This document shows, one piece after another, positions 16,437-23,559 of a stretch of 47,041 bases of DNA. The stretch comes from Saprospiraceae bacterium (lineage in GTDB: Bacteria > Bacteroidota > Bacteroidia > Chitinophagales > Saprospiraceae). The DNA lies in assembly GCA_020848695.1 (NCBI GenBank), contig JADLHT010000066.1:1-47041 (forward strand). Direction: 5' to 3'. Each line of letters begins with the position of its first letter. Positions within the stretch are counted from its first letter, which is position 1. The position numbers and the translations under genes were made by a program. A model generated the notes under the pieces. That model worked only from the letters and a program-made list of their open reading frames with translations. It was not told the DNA's origin and searched no databases.

Positions 16437-19181
16437 ATGGGACAAAATAAACCAAAAATAACCAATCTGCTCCTATTTCTTTTGATTGTAACTCAGGGTT
16501 TAGGTCAAAGTTTGAAAGCAAAATTAATTGATTACAGGACCAATATCGCGATTGCTGATGCTCTAATTTTAGATGAGAATACGGGAAATATTACTTATTC
16601 TGATCAGGACGGTAATTTTATAATTCAGCTTGAAAAGAATCAAGCAATTATAAATTTAGTTATTAAGCACCGTTTATATTCGGATTATACTGCTGAAGTT
16701 AAATCGGATAAGTTTGAGCAATCTCATGTTTTTTATTTGATACAGAATGATAATGTAAATATTGATCTATCTGCCTTGCAGGTAGAAACAAATGATGATG
16801 TATCTCCGGATGAATCTGAGGTGTATAGTATTTTAGGGAGTTCAAAAGACATATTGCAGCAGACCATTGCATTTGAATTTAGCATAATGCGATATAGAAA
16901 TAGAGGAATCTCAAATCGTTTTGACCAGTTTGGGATAAACGGATTTTTACTTAACGATATTACGAATTCGCAGGTGCCATATTATTTGATATCCGGTCAA
17001 AATCTATTGTCCAGATATTCAGAAACAGCATTCTCTTTTCCAGAACAAAATGAAGACTTCGGTTCAGCAGGCAATAATCAATGGGTAGAAATCAGGTTAG
17101 ATAATTTCAGGAGAGGATTAACATGTAATTATTCAACAAGCAATAGATCTTATAGAAACCGCATTGGTGTTCATTATGTCAATTCTAATTTAAAGAAAGA
17201 CTTTTATTACATGGTGGGTGCCAACAGAAGATGGGCACAGGAAGGAGGTAATCCCGGAACATTTTATGATGCTTATGGAATTTACGGAGGAATTCAAAAA
17301 AACATCAGACAAAATATTTCAATGCAAGCATTAACTTTTTTTACGCCTGTCGTTAGGTCCCGCTCTGCTCCTGTGGTGAATGAGGTGGTTGAGTTAACCG
17401 GAAATACTTTGTATAATCCTTATTGGGGCTATCAGGTAAATCAAAAAAGAAATTCAAGAATGGTAAATACTCGTGTTCCGGTTATTTTGTTAACTTTGGA
17501 AAATAGGATAAATTCAAAGGTAAAAGATGCATATGGAATAATGTTTGGTAAAGGGAGAAAGTCAAGGTCAAACATTGATTGGACAAATATTCGAGATCCA
17601 AGACCCGATTATTATCAATATTTGCCCTCTTATGAAGAAGATTTAAATGCAAAGGAGGAGAAGATTTTAGAATGGCAAAGGAATTCAAGTATTTCACAAA
17701 TGAATTGGGATTATTTTTATCAGACCAACTACAATAGTTATGAAACAATTTATAATATAAATGGAGGAAACGACTCTATTTATGGCAGAAGATCGCAGTA
17801 TACTTTGTTGGACAATCACAACGACCCAACAGAATTAGAAGTATATCTAAGAAGAAGAATTCAATTTAGCCACAAAAAATCTTTAGTACTCAATCTAAGG
17901 TTTGAAAATGTAAATGTTCATTATTATAATAGAATGTTGGATTTGTTGGGTGGAGATTATTACCTCGATCATGAAAATTTTATTGAAGGAGACCAAAATT
18001 CCAACAGTCAAGTTGTCAATCATGTCATTTATAAAGGAGATAAATTCGGACAGGATTATAGAATAAATTCTACAAGAGTGAGTTTTTATCAACAATGGAG
18101 TCAAAGATTTAGAAGATTCGACTGGATCATTGGCCTAGAAGAAGGGCTCAACTGGAATTCTTTAAAAAGAAATTATCAAAATAAAATTTTTTCAAATCAA
18201 AACGCAAATGATAAATTCTTTAAAAATTTGCAATGGGGTGTAAAGTCTAATTTAACTTATAAAATAAATGGAAGAAATTATTTAATTTGGAATTTCGGAG
18301 TAAATTATTTAAATCCTAACACTGAACAGATTTATATTAATCCGGCCTGGAGAGCTGATAAGCTGCCGGTAGAAGATCAAACCAAAGTATTTTCAGGTAT
18401 TTTAACTTATAAATATCAATCTCCAAATTTTAAGATACATTTTGCAGCTTATTCATCCTGGTTTTTGGATCAAATTCTTACTCGCCGATTTTATTTAGAT
18501 GCCGGATCTGAAGAAGATCCGGATTCAGAATTGCTTGATGGAGGTTTTATTAATGGTTTCTATACCAACCTCGATCAACAACATTTAGGTCTTGAACTTG
18601 CAATTCAATATACAATTACACCAAAATTGGAGCTTAGTCTTGTTGGTCAGAAAGGTGAATACATTTACATCAATAGACCTAATTATTACATTTATGATCA
18701 ATATAGTAGCTCGTCAGATATTAAATTGATTTATTTAAAAAATTTCTATGTTGCCGGAACACCGCAATCTGCAATTTCAGCACAAATCAAATATGAAATC
18801 TTCAATCATGCTACGTTAAGATTGTCTGCCAATTATTTTTCTGCTAACTTCGTAGAAATAAATCCATTGCGAAGAATTTCAGAAGCTGTTGCCGGAGTTG
18901 AAAGAAATTCAACTGAATTTCAAGCAATAGTTGATCAGGAAAAATTGAATAATGCATTTGTCGTTAACGCCTCTATTTATAAAAGCTGGAAAGTACAAAA
19001 TCATTTTTTGTCCCTCAGTCTAAATGTAAACAACATATTAAATAACCGCAATTTAATCAGTGGAGGTTTTGAACAAAGTCGATTTGATTATTCTGAAAAG
19101 ATTGTTTCTAAATTTCCAAATAAATATTTTCATCTTCAGGGTATTAATTATTTTTTAAGTTTAAATTATTCTTTAAATTAA
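16437..19181 (+). CDS. TonB-dependent outer-membrane receptor
   Basis: A 914-residue outer-membrane receptor. After a signal peptide (residues 1-24, ending GLGQ) comes a carboxypeptidase-regulatory-like beta-sandwich (about 25-105), then a plug whose opening VYSILGSSKDILQQTIAFEF and MRYRNRGISNRFDQFGING and FLLNDI follow the pattern of the receptor class found with DUF5689 proteins. The rest is barrel, with many alternating aromatic strands, ending INYFLSLNYSLN. The last residue is Asn rather than Phe. It imports a ligand with energy from TonB; the ligand is unknown. The next gene starts immediately after its stop codon, and it is divergent from an EEP nuclease gene. Confidence 0.9.
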   Translation: MGQNKPKITNLLLFLLIVTQGLGQSLKAKLIDYRTNIAIADALILDENTGNITYSDQDGNFIIQLEKNQAIINLVIKHRLYSDYTAEVKSDKFEQSHVFYLIQNDNVNIDLSALQVETNDDVSPDESEVYSILGSSKDILQQTIAFEFSIMRYRNRGISNRFDQFGINGFLLNDITNSQVPYYLISGQNLLSRYSETAFSFPEQNEDFGSAGNNQWVEIRLDNFRRGLTCNYSTSNRSYRNRIGVHYVNSNLKKDFYYMVGANRRWAQEGGNPGTFYDAYGIYGGIQKNIRQNISMQALTFFTPVVRSRSAPVVNEVVELTGNTLYNPYWGYQVNQKRNSRMVNTRVPVILLTLENRINSKVKDAYGIMFGKGRKSRSNIDWTNIRDPRPDYYQYLPSYEEDLNAKEEKILEWQRNSSISQMNWDYFYQTNYNSYETIYNINGGNDSIYGRRSQYTLLDNHNDPTELEVYLRRRIQFSHKKSLVLNLRFENVNVHYYNRMLDLLGGDYYLDHENFIEGDQNSNSQVVNHVIYKGDKFGQDYRINSTRVSFYQQWSQRFRRFDWIIGLEEGLNWNSLKRNYQNKIFSNQNANDKFFKNLQWGVKSNLTYKINGRNYLIWNFGVNYLNPNTEQIYINPAWRADKLPVEDQTKVFSGILTYKYQSPNFKIHFAAYSSWFLDQILTRRFYLDAGSEEDPDSELLDGGFINGFYTNLDQQHLGLELAIQYTITPKLELSLVGQKGEYIYINRPNYYIYDQYSSSSDIKLIYLKNFYVAGTPQSAISAQIKYEIFNHATLRLSANYFSANFVEINPLRRISEAVAGVERNSTEFQAIVDQEKLNNAFVVNASIYKSWKVQNHFLSLSLNVNNILNNRNLISGGFEQSRFDYSEKIVSKFPNKYFHLQGINYFLSLNYSLN

Positions 19182-21197
19182 ATGAAGACCATTTTAATAT
19201 TTTTCTTTACATGTTTATTGCTTAGCTCTTGCGTTGACAGAACATTTGATGAACCTCCTATAAAAGAATTAGAAATTCCGTTTAAAGCTTCTCATGGAAT
19301 TGATTATCTGCTTTCTAAATATATTGCTGGAAAGTACATTACTATTTCGGAGGATATTTACATAATCGGAACTGTTATTGCAGATGATAAATCAGGCAAC
19401 TTTTATAAAACATTGGTAGTTCAAGATTCAACCGGCGGGATAAGTATTAAAGTTAATAGAAATGGACTTTATACATCTTATCCCCAAAATTCAAAAATAG
19501 GGATTCGTTGCAAAGGACTAACTATTGCAGACTATGGTGGTCTAATTCAGCTTGGAAAAAGCTCGAGTGTTGTAAATGGGCGAGAACAATTAAATTTTAT
19601 TTCTGATCTCGACGCAAATGATCATCTATTTTCTGGACCTAGAAATCATCCAATTGTACCTAAAAAGTTAGGAATTAACTCGTTGAGATCTATTGATTTA
19701 AATACTTTAATTGAGTTGGAAAATATTGAATTTGTTCGTTCCGATGTTGCTAAATCAATTGCTAACAAAGGTTCAGGCAGTTTTCTAGATTTAAATTTAA
19801 CGGATTGTAGTAATAATAAAATTCTGGTTCATACCAGCGACTTTGCAGATTTTGCAGATTACAAAACTCCAATTGGAAATGGAAGTATTGTTGCGGTCTT
19901 AGGAAAATTCAATTCCAATGTTCAGTTATACCTAAGAGATACGGTAGAAATTAATTTTAAAAATAGCCCTTGTAATACTTCAGGCGGCGACCCCAGTCTT
20001 CTAACTATAAGTTCTATAAGAGAGTTGTATTCTGGAACCACCAAGACCATTACTGAAAATGTTAAGATTCGAGGTGTTGTTATATCGGATAAAGATTCAT
20101 TAAATATTAATGCACAGAATTTGTTTATTGAAGACTCAAGCGCCGGGATTGCTGTCCGGTTTTCTGGTGCTCATGCTTTCAAGTTAAATGATGAAATTGA
20201 AATAAGTTTGAATGGTGTTGAATTATCTGAGTTTAAAGGTCTTCTTCAGCTTAATAATGTTGCGTTGACCAATGGAAAAAAGGTCATTTCAACTTTAGTT
20301 CTTACTCCAAAAATTATAACCATTTCAGAACTTAATAAGAATCACAACTTGTATGAAAGTTCACTAGTTCATATTAAGAATGTTCAATTATCCAAGGCGT
20401 CTGATTCTAAATTTGCATTTAATGTAGTAGCGGATGACAATACAGGTTCAATTAATTTATTTACATCTGCAAATGCTGTTTTCTCAAACAGAGATTTTCC
20501 TACAGGTATAATTGATTTGAATGTTATAGTATCAGAATTTGATGATAAGCAAATATTGTTGAGAAATACTAAAGATATAAGTATAATATCAGTTGGAAGT
20601 ACTACGGTTAAATCTATTAAAGAAATCAGAGAACTATTCGTCGGGTCAAAAATTAATATTTCTGAAGATTACAGCTTTCAAGGAATTGTGATTTCTGATA
20701 AGAATGCGATGAATATTACAGGATTGAATATAGTCGTTCAAGATAGTTCTGCAGGAATAACAATTAGATTTTCAGGAAATCATAATTTCAACTTGGGTGA
20801 TAGAATAGAAATTAAAGTTAAAGGAGTCGAGTTGTCTGAATTCAGTGGCCTTTTACAGCTTAACAATATGCCCACTGTTAATGCTACTTTGATTAGTTCC
20901 GGCAATCTGGTTATTCCAAAATTAACTACTATTCAATCCATTCTTAACAATACAGAACAACATGAAGGACTACTTATTCAAATAGATAATGCTACAATAA
21001 CAAAATCAAATGGCAACACATATTCTGGCGCTTGCGTGTTAACGGATTCAAGCGGAGTTATTGAATTATTTACCAGGTCTCAGGCTAATTTCGCAAATAC
21101 AACAATACCAGTTGTGCCCGTCAAGTTAGTAGGTATAGTTGGATATTTTAATAAGCCTCAAGTTTCACTTCGAACAATAGAAGATGTAAAGCCTTAA
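19182..21197 (+). CDS. DUF5689 lipoprotein with three tandem OB-like modules
   Basis: A 671-residue surface or periplasmic lipoprotein: signal peptide with lipobox LLLSSC (Cys17). Three similar modules follow, about residues 40-265, 275-468 and 476-671; each begins with a YI.G.VI.D segment, then VQDSTGG/EDSSAGI/QDSSAGI and a GL.QL motif. The second and third are the closest pair (GVELSEFKGLLQLNN against GVELSEFSGLLQLNN). The pattern suits DUF5689, an OB-like domain common in Bacteroidota. It probably binds the ligand of the receptor encoded directly upstream, with no gap. The protein lacks a T9SS sorting domain. OB folds often bind nucleic acid, but binding here is inference. Confidence 0.87.
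   Translation: MKTILIFFFTCLLLSSCVDRTFDEPPIKELEIPFKASHGIDYLLSKYIAGKYITISEDIYIIGTVIADDKSGNFYKTLVVQDSTGGISIKVNRNGLYTSYPQNSKIGIRCKGLTIADYGGLIQLGKSSSVVNGREQLNFISDLDANDHLFSGPRNHPIVPKKLGINSLRSIDLNTLIELENIEFVRSDVAKSIANKGSGSFLDLNLTDCSNNKILVHTSDFADFADYKTPIGNGSIVAVLGKFNSNVQLYLRDTVEINFKNSPCNTSGGDPSLLTISSIRELYSGTTKTITENVKIRGVVISDKDSLNINAQNLFIEDSSAGIAVRFSGAHAFKLNDEIEISLNGVELSEFKGLLQLNNVALTNGKKVISTLVLTPKIITISELNKNHNLYESSLVHIKNVQLSKASDSKFAFNVVADDNTGSINLFTSANAVFSNRDFPTGIIDLNVIVSEFDDKQILLRNTKDISIISVGSTTVKSIKEIRELFVGSKINISEDYSFQGIVISDKNAMNITGLNIVVQDSSAGITIRFSGNHNFNLGDRIEIKVKGVELSEFSGLLQLNNMPTVNATLISSGNLVIPKLTTIQSILNNTEQHEGLLIQIDNATITKSNGNTYSGACVLTDSSGVIELFTRSQANFANTTIPVVPVKLVGIVGYFNKPQVSLRTIEDVKP
20004..20585 (+). 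repeat. DUF5689 module 2 (coding repeat)
   Basis: Encodes residues 275-468 of the DUF5689 lipoprotein. It resembles module 3 closely at the protein level: ISSIRELYSG, VVISDKDSLNI, EDSSAGIAVRFSG and GVELSEFKGLLQLNN have direct counterparts. DNA identity is lower, so the duplication is not recent. Confidence 0.75.
20607..21194 (+). repeat. DUF5689 module 3 (coding repeat)
   Basis: Encodes residues 476-671. Counterparts of module 2 are IKEIRELFVG, IVISDKNAMNI, QDSSAGITIRFSG and GVELSEFSGLLQLNN. Module 1 (about residues 40-265) is more distant and partly rearranged. Confidence 0.75.
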
Positions 21198-21453
21198 GGA
21201 AAAATTATTTTTTAGAAATTTAATTAGTGATTTCGTTTCCTGTAATTATGGAAATTCTGATTGCATTCTTCGTTAAGATTAATTAATGAGTGTAATGATA
21301 TAATGAAAGTTAGAAATTATTACTAAACTTGTTTTAGCGTAAAAATAATTATTACAGTTTTTACCTGATTAAGAATAGATTGCTGCAGAATCTATTTAGA
21401 ATATTTCTGATAAGGAAATATATCAATTTATTAATTCTTAAAATCTATTAGAA
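21198..21453. other. Intergenic region upstream of the WW-motif lipoprotein
   Basis: 256 bases without a gene. Two AT-rich hairpins are visible: GTAAAAA/TTTTTAC at about 21340-21365 and AATAGATT/AATCTATT (21374-21381 and 21389-21396, seven-base loop). Either could be a weak terminator for the DUF5689 gene or structure in the next leader. No full TAnnTTTG box was found on the plus strand. Confidence 0.5.
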
Positions 21454-22194
21454 ATGAAAAGTCAAATTAAATTTAAGACTTATCTAACACTTTTGTTCAT
21501 CTGTTTACTAAATCAGTCTTGTAAAAATGAGATTGAAACTGAAGATCCTATTGTTCCGAAGAATGCAGACCAATATGTGTCTGCTCCTACTGATAAGCCT
21601 TTTGGCAAGACGTATGTTGAATGGACTGTGGAGTGGTGGAAGAAATTCATGACACAGAGTTGCGATCAGATTGAGCAAGTTCATACATCAGATAAAAGTT
21701 TATTTCATACTACAGGCCCAGTATGGTTTCTTGCCGGAATCAATACACTAAATGCTACCATTAACCTTTCTGTTCCTTCAGGCAAGTCATTGCTTTTACC
21801 TTTGATTAACTATATAAATGATTATCCTTGTCCTGATACCAGTTATAAGCCTCGAAAAGATCAAAGTTTATCAGACTTTCTGATTCAAGGAGTAAATTTA
21901 TTTGTGGATAGTATGGTTAGTGTTACAAGTCTGGAGGTAAGTATTGATGGTTTATCGGTTAGTAAAATCCCAACTTATCGTTTTGTATCCGATTTATTCT
22001 ATTTTCAAGGGAATAAAGACCTTGCGAACTGTATTGATCCTTGTATAACTGGTGATGAACAAGCTGCTGCAGCAGGAGGCTATTTTGTTATAATAAAGGA
22101 TCTTCCTGTTGGAGATCATTTGATTAAATATCACTCCTCTTTACCAGTTTATAACTACGTCCAGGATGCAACATTTAGAGTTAGAATCTATTAA
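21454..22194 (+). CDS. Lipoprotein of unknown function (WW-motif family)
   Basis: A 246-residue lipoprotein: signal peptide with lipobox LLNQSC (Cys23), then an acidic linker. The core has KTYVEWTVEWWKKFMTQSC, TGPVWFLAGINTLNATINL, VPSGKSLLLPLINYIND and GGYFVIIKDLPVGDHLIKYH. The order EW..WW, GPVWFLAG and hPxGKxLhhPhhN recalls a widespread family of exported proteins with no assigned function; I know of no biochemical role. Codon use looks like its neighbours. It is a single gene, preceded by about 250 non-coding bases and followed by a 10-bp-stem terminator. It is not obviously linked to the receptor pair upstream. Confidence 0.8.
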   Translation: MKSQIKFKTYLTLLFICLLNQSCKNEIETEDPIVPKNADQYVSAPTDKPFGKTYVEWTVEWWKKFMTQSCDQIEQVHTSDKSLFHTTGPVWFLAGINTLNATINLSVPSGKSLLLPLINYINDYPCPDTSYKPRKDQSLSDFLIQGVNLFVDSMVSVTSLEVSIDGLSVSKIPTYRFVSDLFYFQGNKDLANCIDPCITGDEQAAAAGGYFVIIKDLPVGDHLIKYHSSLPVYNYVQDATFRVRIY

Positions 22195-22213
22195 CCAAGT
22201 ATGGTTTAGTCGG

Positions 22214-22253
22214 TAGTCCAGCGCTTTTAAATTCCAATTTGAACGCTGGACTA
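22214..22253 (+). terminator. Hairpin after the WW-motif lipoprotein gene
   Basis: A perfect 10-bp stem, TAGTCCAGCG at 22214-22223 and CGCTGGACTA at 22244-22253, with a 20-base AT-rich loop. It starts 20 bases after the stop codon and is far richer in G+C than its surroundings. The sequence beyond is AT-rich without a clean T run, so termination is probable rather than certain. trmN6 begins 45 bases on. Confidence 0.6.
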
Positions 22254-22285
22254 TTTCAATTATAAATGATTTGTATCCTATGGAG

Positions 22286-22293
22286 TAATTTTG
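22286..22293 (+). promoter_or_regulatory. -7 box for trmN6, four bases before its GTG
   Basis: TAATTTTG, a full TAnnTTTG match, ends four bases before the GTG at 22298. The transcript would then start at or very near the start codon. The endonuclease I gene shows the same arrangement. Confidence 0.5.
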
Positions 22294-22297
22294 TGAG

Positions 22298-23020
22298 GTG
22301 AAGTCGAATCTTAGTAATAGTCTTTTTGATTTTGGAGCTCTCAGACTTCTTCATTTTGAGAACCTTATGAAAGTATCTACAGATTCTCGTTTGCTTGCTG
22401 GTTTCGCCACACAAATTCAATCTAAAAGAATATTGGATGTCGGATGTGGTTGCGGAATAATTGCAATATTACTTGGACATAGTAACATCAATTCGATGGT
22501 AGTAGGTATTGATATACAAGAAAAAGCAATTTTGGCAGCCAAAGCTAATTTAACTATTAATCCAGCAATTGCCAACGTTCAATTTCAGTGGATTGATTTC
22601 AAGAACTATCAAACGAATTTTTTGTTTGATTTGATTGTTTCGAATCCTCCATATTTTATCGATCAACTCAACTCAAAGTCAGAATTAAAATCTCAGTATC
22701 GACATACTCAAATCTCATTCATCGAAGACTTTTCTAAACAATGCGATATGCTATTAGAAGAATCAGGCAGGTTGTTAATTGCGATTCCTCCGCAAATGGA
22801 ATCTTTGTGGAGTTATCAATTGAGCAAAGTCAGCTTAAGTTTATGCAGATTAATTGAGATTAAACATATGCAAAGTTCTGAAGCATCAATCTATATTTGT
22901 GAATATCGGAAAGTATTTAATAAATTGACTCGTGAGGAATTTATACTCTTCGACTATAATAATGTATTATCTTCAAGATACAAAGATCTGATCCAGTATG
23001 AAAAAGAAAAATTGTCTTGA
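22298..23020 (+). CDS. trmN6: tRNA1(Val) (adenine37-N6)-methyltransferase
   Basis: An S-adenosylmethionine-dependent methyltransferase of 240 residues that makes m6A37 in tRNA-Val1 (YfiC family). The N-terminal MKVSTDSRLLAGFA motif is typical, followed by the SAM-binding loop RILDVGCGCGIIAILLG, the acidic loop VVGIDIQEKAI and the catalytic IVSNPPYFIDQ (NPPY, amino-methylation). GTG at 22298 is the only reasonable start: the region before MKVSTD is needed by the family, and no ATG precedes it in frame. The leader is very short. It is followed by the P460-like gene with its own -7 box. Confidence 0.92.
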   Translation: MKSNLSNSLFDFGALRLLHFENLMKVSTDSRLLAGFATQIQSKRILDVGCGCGIIAILLGHSNINSMVVGIDIQEKAILAAKANLTINPAIANVQFQWIDFKNYQTNFLFDLIVSNPPYFIDQLNSKSELKSQYRHTQISFIEDFSKQCDMLLEESGRLLIAIPPQMESLWSYQLSKVSLSLCRLIEIKHMQSSEASIYICEYRKVFNKLTREEFILFDYNNVLSSRYKDLIQYEKEKLS

Positions 23021-23028
23021 ATTAGTTG

Positions 23029-23036
23029 TACATTTG
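23029..23036 (+). promoter_or_regulatory. -7 box for the P460-like lipoprotein gene
   Basis: TACATTTG followed by T matches TAnnTTTG(T) in full and ends 16 bases before the ATG at 23053. The -33 region is an A-rich stretch inside the end of trmN6, without a TTG at the expected distance. Confidence 0.55.
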
Positions 23037-23052
23037 TATAAATATTTAAACA

Positions 23053-23556
23053 ATGAAATGGATACTCTTGCTTGTGCTTATCGGAATGATATTAGCTGTT
23101 TCCTGCAGCAAAGATGAAGCAGCTACCGGATCGGATCTTGAACTATTAAATCTAGCTAAGGCTTCAGGTATATGGGTTTACTACAAGTTAGATTCTAGTT
23201 ATTTAAATAGAAGTAGCGGCTCTGGACATAATTTTAAAAAGCTAAGAACACGCTTTAACGCTATTGCAGCAACTCAATTAGACATTGATGGTAAAGTAAA
23301 AAGTAATGCTCAATTTGCTGATGGATCAGTTGTTGTCAAGGAATTAACAGATGACACCCATCATGTTGAACGCTTTGCAATCTTATATAAAAATTCAACT
23401 CATGCGGATGCAGACAGTAGAGGCTGGGTCTGGGGATATGTTAATGCAGATGGCACAGTTAGTGAATCTGCTACAAAAAAAGGAAATTCTTGCATTGGTT
23501 GTCATACACAAGTCGGATCCCTTGACTACATATTAATGAATAAATTTTTTCCTTAA
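23053..23556 (+). CDS. Cytochrome P460-like c-type heme lipoprotein
   Basis: A 167-residue exported heme protein. It has a lipobox ILAVSC (Cys18) and one c-type heme motif CIGCH (147-151) close to the C-terminus. FADGSVVVKEL and DSRGWVWGYVNADG followed by the CxxCH match the cytochrome P460 domain, a small beta-rich fold seen in hydroxylamine/NO-oxidising P460 and in many proteins of unknown role. The Lys that crosslinks heme in true P460 cannot be assigned by eye. A periplasmic redox or ligand-sensing role is plausible. It converges with the ABC ATPase gene with three bases between stops. Confidence 0.85.
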   Translation: MKWILLLVLIGMILAVSCSKDEAATGSDLELLNLAKASGIWVYYKLDSSYLNRSSGSGHNFKKLRTRFNAIAATQLDIDGKVKSNAQFADGSVVVKELTDDTHHVERFAILYKNSTHADADSRGWVWGYVNADGTVSESATKKGNSCIGCHTQVGSLDYILMNKFFP

Positions 23557-23559
23557 GAG

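Noticed and set aside
16453-16460. A minus-strand TATTTTTG box as the promoter of the EEP nuclease gene
   Set aside because: It lies inside the divergent receptor gene, has no -33 element, and two candidate starts follow, so it is too weak to list as a feature.
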